Positions 1-7,323 of a stretch of 32,193 bases of DNA are shown here, in pieces (position 1 is the stretch's first letter; every line of letters starts with the position of its first letter). Source of the stretch: Gammaproteobacteria bacterium (GTDB lineage: Bacteria > Pseudomonadota > Gammaproteobacteria > Steroidobacterales > Rariloculaceae); assembly GCA_029864465.1 (NCBI GenBank), contig JAOTTJ010000006.1:1-32193 (forward strand), in the 5' to 3' direction. A model generated the notes under the pieces. That model was given only the letters and a program-made list of their open reading frames with translations. It did no database searches and was not told the origin of the DNA. Made by a program: the position numbers and the translations under genes.

Positions 1-1
1 T

Positions 2-1249
2 GTGTTGTCGGCCGAGGAAATCGAGCAACTGCGGGCGCAGGCTGAGGCGCTGCTCGCCGAGCTACTTCCACAGCAGGCGCGCCTCGGGGAGCTATCGGCG
101 GCGAACTGGGGTGAGGAGACTTGGGCGGAGTACGAGGCCTCTGCGCGTGCCGGCGATGATGCCTATCTCGCGAATGATTTTCAGGACGCGGTTCCGGCTT
201 ACGCGCGCGCGCTCGAGGTCGGCGAGCTGTTGCTCGCGCGGTCGGTCAGCATCATCGATGCGGCATTACAGGCCGGCAGCGCCGCGCTCGTTGCGGGCAA
301 CGCAGTATTGGCAGCGGAGCAATATCGGATCGTGCTCGAGATCGAGCCCGAGAACACAACGGCCCATCGCGGGCTCGAGCGTGCTGAGCGGCTGCCCGAG
401 GTCTTGCGGCTGACGCGCCAGGGGGAGATCTTCGAGCGCGACGGTGCGCTCGAGGATGCGGCCAGTGCTTTTCGCGATGCGTTAGCGATCGATTCGGAAT
501 GGGATCCTGCGCGCTCGTCGCTCGCGAATGTCGAAAACCGGTTACGAAACCGCAGCTTCGATCAGCTGATGTCGCAGGGGTTCAGCGCACTCGCGCAAGA
601 GGATTTCGACGAGGCGTTGGAACGGTTCACGGCTGCGCTTGCGGCCCGCCCGAGCTCGGAAGAGGCGATGGCGGGTAGACTGCAGGCCGAGCAGGGCCAG
701 CGGCTCGCCCAGATCGCGCTCATCGAAGCCAGGGCGATCGTCGCTGAGGCCACCGAGCGTTGGGCTCGAGCCATCGAGTTCTACGAGAGCGCGCTGGAGA
801 CAGATGCGACGCTCGTGTTCGCACGAGAGGGCCTGGAGAGGGCGCGGCGCAGAGGCGACCTCGACTCGAAGTTGGTTTATCTGCTCGAGAACCCGAATCT
901 GCTCTTCGACGATACCGTTCTGGCCGATGCGCAGGCTTTGCTTGCTGATGCGCGAACTGTTACCGAGGCTGGGCCGCGTCTTACCGAGCAAAGCGCCGAG
1001 CTCGAGCGGCTCCTCCGCTTGGCCTCGACGCCGATCGCGATTGAGCTGCAGTCCGACGAGCGCACCGAGGTCACGGTCTACCGCGTCGGCAAGCTCGGTA
1101 CTTTCGCGCAGATGACGCTCGAGCTGCGGCCTGGGACCTATACGGCCATCGGCAGCCGCGACGGCTATCGCGACGTTCGACAGACGTTCACGATCCTTCC
1201 CGGTAGAACGCTCGAGCCGGTCCGCGTTGAATGTAGGGAGACGATTTGA
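2..1249 (+). CDS. TPR-repeat protein with C-terminal PEGA-like domain (5' end probably outside window)
   Basis: The reading frame is open to the window edge. The GTG at position 2 is only the first possible start seen, so the N-terminus, perhaps with a signal or membrane segment, is probably missing. The visible 415 residues are mostly helical. TPR-like hairpins lie at about residues 45-78, 85-118, 135-168, 187-220 and 240-274, each with the A-x-x-x-(Y/F)-x-x-A-L pattern. From about residue 343 the protein turns to beta-rich sequence resembling a PEGA domain (LRPGTYTAIGSRDGYRDV), a surface or periplasmic module. The stop overlaps the start of the next gene (TGATG), so the two are translationally coupled. 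TPRs usually form protein-binding scaffolds. Here the likely partner is the PEGA/FGE protein downstream. The function is unknown and the role in the envelope complex is inferred from context. Confidence 0.75.
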   Translation: MLSAEEIEQLRAQAEALLAELLPQQARLGELSAANWGEETWAEYEASARAGDDAYLANDFQDAVPAYARALEVGELLLARSVSIIDAALQAGSAALVAGNAVLAAEQYRIVLEIEPENTTAHRGLERAERLPEVLRLTRQGEIFERDGALEDAASAFRDALAIDSEWDPARSSLANVENRLRNRSFDQLMSQGFSALAQEDFDEALERFTAALAARPSSEEAMAGRLQAEQGQRLAQIALIEARAIVAEATERWARAIEFYESALETDATLVFAREGLERARRRGDLDSKLVYLLENPNLLFDDTVLADAQALLADARTVTEAGPRLTEQSAELERLLRLASTPIAIELQSDERTEVTVYRVGKLGTFAQMTLELRPGTYTAIGSRDGYRDVRQTFTILPGRTLEPVRVECRETI

Positions 1250-3681
1250 TGGTCAGCGACGAGTGGATCGTGCACACGCGCGTCGACGATCAGCAGCGCC
1301 GGTTCGCGCGGGAAGCGCTGCCGCTTACGATCGGCGCGGAGTCGAATGCCGACGTTCGACTACAAGATGTCACCGGCTCCGTGCAAATCGGTGAACTGGA
1401 TGGCGCTTTCTTCATTCAGCCGGGTCGTGACACACGCAACCTGCGCATCGACGGCGAGCTCGTCAGAGGCTCACGCTGGCTGCGCGGTGGGGAGACCGTG
1501 GCCCTCGATACCGCTCGGCTCGTTTGCAGGGTCGACGGCGGGCAGCTCACGTTGACGATCGACGGACACGTGACGGGCGGTGATACGGCGCCGCCTGATC
1601 TCGATGAGCTGGCGCGGGAAACTGCGGATATTGGTGCGCTGGAGATCAAGCCGATCGCGTTTCGCCCGCAGGCTGATACCGTGACTGACGCACCGTCAAC
1701 GCGCGCGCGGGCCGCGACGATAGGCGTTGGAAGCGCGTTCGCTGTGCTGGCCGTCCTCGGATGGTTCGCATTTACGGCGAAATCGGTGGAGATTACCGTC
1801 ACGCCGGCACCCGTTGAGCTCAGTCTGCCTGATACGCTCTTTAAGCTGAGATTGACCGATCGGTATCTTCTGCGCTCGGGCTCGCATCGCGTGGCAGCGA
1901 CGCTGCCTGGTTACTATCCGCTCGATACGGAAATCGACGTTGGGTTCTCATCGGATCAATCGTTCGAGCTCGAGCTCGTCAGGCTACCTGGGCTCATCAC
2001 GCTCACGACGATCCCCGACATCGGCGCCGAGGTGCGCGTCGACGGTGAACCGCTCGGCGTCACACCGATCACCGACGCGGAGATTCGGCCGGGCGCCCAT
2101 CGCATCGAGTTCGTCGCGGACCGTTATCTGGCGGAGGTTCGCGAGCTCGATGTGGTCGGCGGCGGCGAGCGGCAGAGCCTCGACGTTGCGTTAACACCCA
2201 ATTGGGCGCCCGTCACGGTTGCAAGCCAGCCGGCTGGCGCTGAGATTCTAGTCGACGGCACGGTGATGGGTGTGACGCCGCTCGACGTGGAGATCACGGC
2301 TGGCCAGCACGATATCGAGCTGCGGCTGCGCGGCTACAACGCCTGGCGAGATTCGATTTCCGTGCTCGCCGACCAGCCGCAGGTGCTGCGGCCGGTCGAG
2401 CTCACGCAGGCTGATGGGCGAATCGAGCTCGTCACTGATCCGGAGGGCGCGGCGGTCAGCGTCAACGGCGAGTTTCGCGGCCAAACTCCGTTAACCTTGC
2501 GGCTCGACCCTGGCAGGCAGCACTCGCTGAGCTTGACGAAGCCGGGCTATGAATCGATTTCGCAGACGTTGTCTGTCGAGGCCGACAGCGGCCGCCGGCT
2601 CGCACTCTCGCTCGTGGCGCAAATCGGCGTCATCGATATCGTCAGTGAGCCGGTCGGGGCGCAGATATTCGTCGACGGTGTCGGCGCTGGAACAACGCCT
2701 CAGCAGCTGACCCTCACGGCGTTGCCGCACGATCTGGAAATTCGCCTCGATGGATACGCTGTCCAGACCCGAGAGATCACTCCGCGTCCAGGCTTTCCAC
2801 AGGAATGGCGTGTCGACCTCGAGCAGCTTGACGCACTGACCGGGTCTGGTTATGCGCGAACAGTGCAGACGGGCCTTGGCCAGGAGCTCAGACTCATTTT
2901 GCCGGGCGAGTTCACGATGGGTTCGTCGCGGCGTGAGCAGGGGCGGCGCACGAACGAGGTATTGCGACCGATTCAGCTCAGCGAGGCGTTCTACCTCGGT
3001 GTGAAGGAGGTCTCCAACGCCGAGTTTCGGGCCTTTGCGGCCGATCACGACTCGGGGAGTTTCTCTGGAGTGAGTCTCAACGACGACGAGCAGCCCGTCG
3101 TGCGCGTGGCTTGGGAACAAGTTGCGCAGTATCTCAACTGGCTCAGCATTCGGGACGGTTTTCAGCCGGTGTACGCAGAGACGAACGGCGTGTGGGCGCC
3201 CGTACGCCCGCTGCGCAGCGGTTACCGGCTACCGACCGAGGCCGAGTGGGCATGGGCAGCTCGATTCGCCGAGCAGGAGCAGCCGCTGGTTTATCCGTGG
3301 GGACTGGAGTTCGACCCTCCGGACCGTCACGGTAACTATGCCGATATTGCGGCTGCCGAATTACTGCCTACGGCACTAGTCACGTATAACGATGATTTCG
3401 CCGTCGCCGCGCCCGTCGGTAGCTTCGAGCCCAACGCCGTCGGTATTTTCGATCTCGGTGGCAACGTCGCCGAATGGGTCCAGGACTACTATGAGATCGG
3501 TAGCAGTGCGACCACGCAGGTGCTCGTCGATCCGCTCGGACCTACCGAGGGGCGGGCGCATGTCGTGCGCGGCTCGAGCTGGCGCAGCGCCACTCTGCCC
3601 GATCTTCGGGTGGCGGCGCGAAATTACAGCACCGAAGCCAGAGAGGACATCGGTTTTCGGATCGCAAGAAACTTGGAATGA
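1249..3681 (+). CDS. FHA-like / single-TM / PEGA-repeat / FGE-sulfatase-fold (SUMF1) membrane protein
   Basis: ATG at 1249 overlaps the upstream stop and has GGGAG at 1236-1240, 8 nt away; the TTG just before it is a poorer choice. The product is 810 aa. Residues 1-108 look like a degenerate cytoplasmic FHA fold (LTIGAESNADVRL, lacking the GR and SxxH residues). One membrane helix lies at about 157-176. Five PEGA-type beta modules follow at about 183-247, 249-316, 319-387, 389-457 and 459-527, with the typical pattern VDG-x-x-x-G-x-TP and H-x-I/L-E. Residues about 544-810 are an FGE-sulfatase/SUMF1 fold: GEFTMGS, RLPTEAEWAWAAR, YPWG, DLGGNVAEWV, VVRGSSW and a closing GFRIAR. This last domain has no cysteine, so FGE chemistry is unlikely. 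Topology suggests a cytoplasmic FHA-like head and a long periplasmic PEGA stalk with an FGE-fold tip. Confidence 0.85.
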   Translation: MVSDEWIVHTRVDDQQRRFAREALPLTIGAESNADVRLQDVTGSVQIGELDGAFFIQPGRDTRNLRIDGELVRGSRWLRGGETVALDTARLVCRVDGGQLTLTIDGHVTGGDTAPPDLDELARETADIGALEIKPIAFRPQADTVTDAPSTRARAATIGVGSAFAVLAVLGWFAFTAKSVEITVTPAPVELSLPDTLFKLRLTDRYLLRSGSHRVAATLPGYYPLDTEIDVGFSSDQSFELELVRLPGLITLTTIPDIGAEVRVDGEPLGVTPITDAEIRPGAHRIEFVADRYLAEVRELDVVGGGERQSLDVALTPNWAPVTVASQPAGAEILVDGTVMGVTPLDVEITAGQHDIELRLRGYNAWRDSISVLADQPQVLRPVELTQADGRIELVTDPEGAAVSVNGEFRGQTPLTLRLDPGRQHSLSLTKPGYESISQTLSVEADSGRRLALSLVAQIGVIDIVSEPVGAQIFVDGVGAGTTPQQLTLTALPHDLEIRLDGYAVQTREITPRPGFPQEWRVDLEQLDALTGSGYARTVQTGLGQELRLILPGEFTMGSSRREQGRRTNEVLRPIQLSEAFYLGVKEVSNAEFRAFAADHDSGSFSGVSLNDDEQPVVRVAWEQVAQYLNWLSIRDGFQPVYAETNGVWAPVRPLRSGYRLPTEAEWAWAARFAEQEQPLVYPWGLEFDPPDRHGNYADIAAAELLPTALVTYNDDFAVAAPVGSFEPNAVGIFDLGGNVAEWVQDYYEIGSSATTQVLVDPLGPTEGRAHVVRGSSWRSATLPDLRVAARNYSTEAREDIGFRIARNLE

Positions 3682-3734
3682 TCGCTGGTTGTTAGGGTCT
3701 AAATAACGGAGAGTTCGAGACGGAGATGCCATTT

Positions 3735-3959
3735 ATGAGCGCAAATCGATGGATGCTCGCCGCGCTGCTATGGGGAGCGCTCGCGCTAGCCGTCTCGGCG
3801 CAGGAGTCGCAGGAGGAGGCGCCGCCGGCCGAGCCTGCGCCGCCGCCGGCCGAGCCTGCGCCGCCGCAGGCCGATGAGGAACGGACTCTCGAGGAGATAT
3901 TCATTCCTAGTGAGGAGATCGGCGCGGACGAGGAAGTCACATTTCCGATCAATATCTAA
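3735..3959 (+). CDS. small secreted Pro/Ala/Glu-rich protein
   Basis: The product is 74 aa from ATG 3735, which has GGAG at 3722-3725, 9 nt upstream. An in-frame ATG at 3726 abuts that GGAG and is less likely. Residues 1-20 form a signal peptide ending ALAVSA before QES. The mature part is a low-complexity stretch of Pro, Ala and Glu containing a duplicated PPAEPAP unit, then an acidic tail (EEIFIPSEEIG, ending FPINI). It has no cysteine, so it is not a lipoprotein. It lies between the FGE-fold protein and the channel gene on the same strand. I do not recognise a family. A Pro-rich flexible periplasmic linker or adaptor for the neighbouring complex is a guess from position and composition. 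It could also be a fast-evolving non-conserved ORF, but the signal peptide, ribosome site and strand all favour a real gene. Confidence 0.6.
   Translation: MSANRWMLAALLWGALALAVSAQESQEEAPPAEPAPPPAEPAPPQADEERTLEEIFIPSEEIGADEEVTFPINI
3821..3862 (+). repeat. two tandem 21-bp copies encoding the Pro-rich segment
   Basis: Positions 3821-3841 and 3842-3862 carry the same 21-nt unit (beginning gccgccggccgagcctgc), which encodes the repeated PPAEPAP segment of the small secreted protein. The repeat is in frame, so copy-number change would lengthen or shorten the linker without breaking the gene. Confidence 0.75.
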
Positions 3960-4011
3960 CCCGGTCGACGATCGGTCCGGCTACCAAGGAACGGCGGAGT
4001 GATAGGAGCCT

Positions 4012-4812
4012 ATGAAGCGTACATTTCCGACAGAGTTTCTCTACCAGGTATTCGCGTTGATCATTGCGGTTATCGTCGTGCACGCTGTCTATGTGACGGT
4101 GGTACGCCCGCGTGCGACCGAGGTGATGGCAGAGCAGACGCTACGCATTCAGGAGGAGGAGAACTACACGGCCGAGCGTTCCATATGGGTCTTGATCCGA
4201 GATTTCGAGCAGGAGTCCTGCTTCGTGCTCATGATATGGGCGTTCTCGATCATGGGGTTCAAGGCGACCACGTCGTTGTCCGAGCGCGCGCTGCTGCAGC
4301 GCGAGCTTATTCCCGTACCGGACGGCGTGCGCATCTTGCCCGAGGACAGTCGCGAATACGCGCGTACGATCCAGGCATTGCCGGATCGCATGCGTGGCAT
4401 GTTGTTGCCACGCGTGTTGCTCTCGTCGCTCGAGCGGTTCGGCTCGACACGCAACGTGCAGGATGTCTCTTCAGTAGCCAATACACTATGCGAGTCGGAA
4501 GGTGAGCGGCTCGAGTCCGAGTTATCGATGATCCGCTACATCGCATGGGCGATCCCGTCAGTCGGGTTTATTGGCACGGTACGCGGTATCGGTGACGCGC
4601 TCGGGCAGGCCCACCGCGCCGTGGATGGCGATATCGCCGGGGTCACGCAGAGTCTGGGCACCGCATTCAACTCGACGTTCATCGCGTTGCTCATATCGAT
4701 TGTCGTCATGTTCCTCGTGCATCAGCTACAGCTTCTGCAGGAGCGTCTCGTGTTCGATACGCAGACCTATATCGATCACAATCTCATTCGCCACATGCAG
4801 GCGCGGGATTAG
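4012..4812 (+). CDS. MotA/TolQ/ExbB-like proton channel family protein
   Basis: The product is 266 aa. Membrane segments are predicted at about residues 10-31, 69-84, 173-196 and 217-238. Residues 180-192 (AIPSVGFIGTVRG) match the Pro-x-x-Gly-(F/L)-(I/L)-Gly-Thr-Val-x-Gly signature of the pore helix in MotA, TolQ and ExbB. The following segment (SLGTAFNSTFIALLISI) matches the family's last pore helix. In known systems five such subunits form a ring around two copies of a single-helix partner that carries a channel Asp. Here the likely partners are the two VWA proteins encoded at 6232-8324. Residues 85-170 form the usual large cytoplasmic loop. The start ATG has GGAG motifs at 3996-3999 and 4005-4008. 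No flagellar, Tol-Pal or TonB gene is nearby, so this is not ordinary MotA, TolQ or ExbB. Confidence 0.88.
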   Translation: MKRTFPTEFLYQVFALIIAVIVVHAVYVTVVRPRATEVMAEQTLRIQEEENYTAERSIWVLIRDFEQESCFVLMIWAFSIMGFKATTSLSERALLQRELIPVPDGVRILPEDSREYARTIQALPDRMRGMLLPRVLLSSLERFGSTRNVQDVSSVANTLCESEGERLESELSMIRYIAWAIPSVGFIGTVRGIGDALGQAHRAVDGDIAGVTQSLGTAFNSTFIALLISIVVMFLVHQLQLLQERLVFDTQTYIDHNLIRHMQARD

Positions 4813-4832
4813 CGGTAGGCAGGACGGGTACG

Positions 4833-6242
4833 ATGTCGACTATCGCCATTGACATCAACGATGCGGGTATCGTTCTTGCTGACGAGTCGGGCATCGTCGC
4901 GGATGAGCCCGGCTATGCCTTCGTTGAAGGCCAGGCGATTCTTACCGGCCGGGACGCCTATGCGAAGGCGCGGCTGCATCCACGCCAGAGCAGCAACCGC
5001 TATTGGGATAGCCTGACGCTCGAGCCGGGGAGTGCGGGCGTCGACGGTGTCGGTAGCGCTGCGGAGCTCGCGTATGCGCAGCTCAAAGCGCTTTGGGAGA
5101 ACTACGGCGGCAACCGTAACGATGCGTTATTGCTCGTTCCAGGTTATTACGGCCGTGATGAGCTCGGTGTATTGCTCGGATTGGCTCATGAATGTGACAT
5201 CCCAGTACGCTCGATGCTGAGCTCGGCGGCCGCAGCCGCAGCTGCCCCGTACCCCGGTCGCCAACTCGTGCACGTCGACGCCGGGTTGCACCGTGTGTCG
5301 GTGACGCCGCTTGCGCAGGGCGAGGATGTCGCGGCCGATATGGAAAGATCGCTCGGCAACACCGGGCTCGCCTCGATTTCGGATCTGCTTGCGAAGCGCG
5401 TTGCGGAGCTCTTCGTGCTCGCGACACGCTTCGATCCGTTTCACAGCGCTGCGAGCGAGCAGCTTGTCTATGATCGCCTGCCGGCGTGGCTCGGCGAACT
5501 CGAACGGCACCCGGACTCAGTCGAGCTCAAGCTGCCGCGCGGCGGCGAGGATTTAACCATCGAAGTCGAAGGCGCGCAGCTCATTGGCGTCATGACGGGT
5601 TTCTACAAAGCTATTGTCCAGCTCATCGCCCAATGTCGAGAGCCCGGTGCGGAGCTCGTCGTGCTGTTGTCCGATCGTCTGGCAAGGATGCCCGGTATTG
5701 TCAGTGAGCTCGAGCGACTCGATGATGCGCTTGTCGTGACGTTGCCTGCCGGGCAGGCTGCGCTTGGCGCTGTGAGTCAGTCAGAGGCGCTCATCGGGGA
5801 TTCAGGCAACGTGCGGCTGCTCAAGCGCATGCCGTGGCGGGAGCCGCCCGCCGAGCCCGCGCCCGCCCGGCGCACTCTGGAGCCCGATGCGCCCGAGCCC
5901 GCACCCGCAGCCTCGACGGCCGACGATCCGGCCAGCCACATCGTCTATCGTGGAATCGCTTACCCCGTGGATTCGAGCGGCATTGTGATCGGCAGGGAAC
6001 CGATACCGCAGCGGCGCACGATCGTACTGAACGGCGGGCAGGGCGGCGTCTCTCGGGCACATTGCGAGCTCGTCAGGCAGAACGGTGAGCTCAAGCTCGT
6101 CGACAGGAGCCGCTTCGGCACGTTCGTGAACGAGAAGCGCATCTCAGGCGAGATCGCGTTGCAGCCGGCGGACGTGATCCGCATCGGCTCACCGGGTGAG
6201 CAGCTCCAGGTCATCCGTATGGAGGCCGCCGATGGCACGTAA
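4833..6242 (+). CDS. actin/Hsp70-fold (ASKHA-like) protein with C-terminal FHA domain
   Basis: The product is 469 aa. The N-terminal ~330 residues resemble an actin/Hsp70/PilM-type ATPase. A phosphate-1-like strand sits at residues 3-14 (TIAIDINDAGIV), a phosphate-2-like motif at 145-158 (LVHVDAGLHRVSVT), and an adenosine-motif equivalent at 275-290 where the usual Gly-Gly is replaced (LLSDRLARMPGI). A Pro/Ala/Glu-rich linker covers about 335-366. An FHA domain covers about 370-465 with all the phosphothreonine-contact hallmarks: GRE at 387, SRAH at 407-410 and GTFVNEK at 429-435. FHA domains bind phosphothreonine peptides, so this cytoplasmic protein probably links a Ser/Thr kinase signal to the channel complex; no kinase is encoded in the window. 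The 3' end overlaps the next gene by 11 nt. The ATPase fold is my reading of motifs and is less sure than the FHA domain. Confidence 0.75.
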   Translation: MSTIAIDINDAGIVLADESGIVADEPGYAFVEGQAILTGRDAYAKARLHPRQSSNRYWDSLTLEPGSAGVDGVGSAAELAYAQLKALWENYGGNRNDALLLVPGYYGRDELGVLLGLAHECDIPVRSMLSSAAAAAAAPYPGRQLVHVDAGLHRVSVTPLAQGEDVAADMERSLGNTGLASISDLLAKRVAELFVLATRFDPFHSAASEQLVYDRLPAWLGELERHPDSVELKLPRGGEDLTIEVEGAQLIGVMTGFYKAIVQLIAQCREPGAELVVLLSDRLARMPGIVSELERLDDALVVTLPAGQAALGAVSQSEALIGDSGNVRLLKRMPWREPPAEPAPARRTLEPDAPEPAPAASTADDPASHIVYRGIAYPVDSSGIVIGREPIPQRRTIVLNGGQGGVSRAHCELVRQNGELKLVDRSRFGTFVNEKRISGEIALQPADVIRIGSPGEQLQVIRMEAADGT

Positions 6243-7323
6243 GCGCCTTAATGTCTTCTCTCTCGCGTTTCTCGACGCAATGACGTGCGGCTTCGGTGCG
6301 GTCATTCTATTTTTCATGATAATCAACGCGAACGTCGATCAACGTCGCACCGTGATCCTCGACGATTTGTCGGCCGAGGTCGATCGCATGGAGCTGAAGG
6401 TTCTCACGGGGCGTAAGAATCTCGTTCAGCTCAAGCAGGACCTGGCCGAGCTCATCGAGCAGTGGGCTGTGCTTCGTGGCATGCGCCAGGAGATCGTCAG
6501 CGAAGTGCAGCAGACCGAGTCCGAATTCAGCATCATGACGGCCGACACGGAGTCGCAGACCGAGATCATCGAGCGGCTGCGTTCCGATCTCGAGCAGCTT
6601 CAGGCTGAAACGGAGCGTTTGTCAGCCGCTAGCATTACTCCGGACGATGCCGGCAATCGAATTCGCAGCTTCATAGGCGACGGCAATCGGCAGTATCTAA
6701 CGGGCTTGCGCATGGGCGGCGAGCGCGTCGTCGTTCTGGTGGATGCGTCCTCGAGCATGCTCGATCGAACGATCGTCAACATCATCAGGCGGCGCAATAT
6801 GCCGCTGCAGCAGCAGATCAATTCGCCGAAGTGGCAGCAGGTCGTCAACACGGTCGACTGGCTGACGACGCAGATTCCGCCCGGGACCCAGTTTCAAGTC
6901 ATCGCGTTCAATGACACGGCCTGGTCGCTCATCGAGGGCACCGACGGGGAGTGGCTTACTGTTCGCGACGGCGCCCAGCTCGAAGAAGCCGTACAGGCAC
7001 TACGCAACATGGCGCCGAGCGGGCCGACAAGCCTGCACATGGCGTTCGAAGCGATGCGCCCACTCGATCCGAAGCCTGACAATATCTATCTGCTCGTCGA
7101 TGGCTTGCCGACGATTGGCGAGGTGATTCCGATCAAGGCCGGCGTGACGGGCCGAGAGCGCATGGGGCATTTCAACCGTGCAGTTCGTGATCTACCCTTC
7201 AACGTGCCCGTTAATATTATCTTGTATGCGATGGAAGGCGATCCACAAGCAGCGCCCGCCTATTGGTGGCTTGCGCTGCGGACCGGCGGATCCATGATGG
7301 CGCCATCGGAGGATTGGCCATGA
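6232..7323 (+). CDS. VWA-domain protein with MotB-like N-terminal membrane helix (copy 1)
   Basis: The start is ATG 6232, inside the end of the previous gene, giving 363 aa beginning MARKRLNVFS. An upstream in-frame ATG at 6196 would add 12 residues lying within the FHA gene and before the basic head, so I reject it. A short basic head is followed by one membrane helix at about 12-31 with Asp15 in D-A-M-T-C-G-F-G. This resembles the MotB stator helix, where the proton-carrying Asp lies in D-F-M-T. A long coiled coil covers about 42-135. A von Willebrand A domain covers about 163-363 with a complete metal-site motif: DASSS at 171-175, Thr266 (SGPTS) and Asp290 (LLVDG). The topology implied is a periplasmic coiled coil and VWA domain. 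It shares layout, and 4-nt coupling, with the next gene. Confidence 0.85.
   Translation: MARKRLNVFSLAFLDAMTCGFGAVILFFMIINANVDQRRTVILDDLSAEVDRMELKVLTGRKNLVQLKQDLAELIEQWAVLRGMRQEIVSEVQQTESEFSIMTADTESQTEIIERLRSDLEQLQAETERLSAASITPDDAGNRIRSFIGDGNRQYLTGLRMGGERVVVLVDASSSMLDRTIVNIIRRRNMPLQQQINSPKWQQVVNTVDWLTTQIPPGTQFQVIAFNDTAWSLIEGTDGEWLTVRDGAQLEEAVQALRNMAPSGPTSLHMAFEAMRPLDPKPDNIYLLVDGLPTIGEVIPIKAGVTGRERMGHFNRAVRDLPFNVPVNIILYAMEGDPQAAPAYWWLALRTGGSMMAPSEDWP

Noticed and set aside
4012-4812. Assignment as tolQ, exbB or motA
   Set aside because: The pore signature fits the superfamily, but no TolR, ExbD, MotB, Tol-Pal, TonB or flagellar gene is nearby and the protein diverges from each named group.
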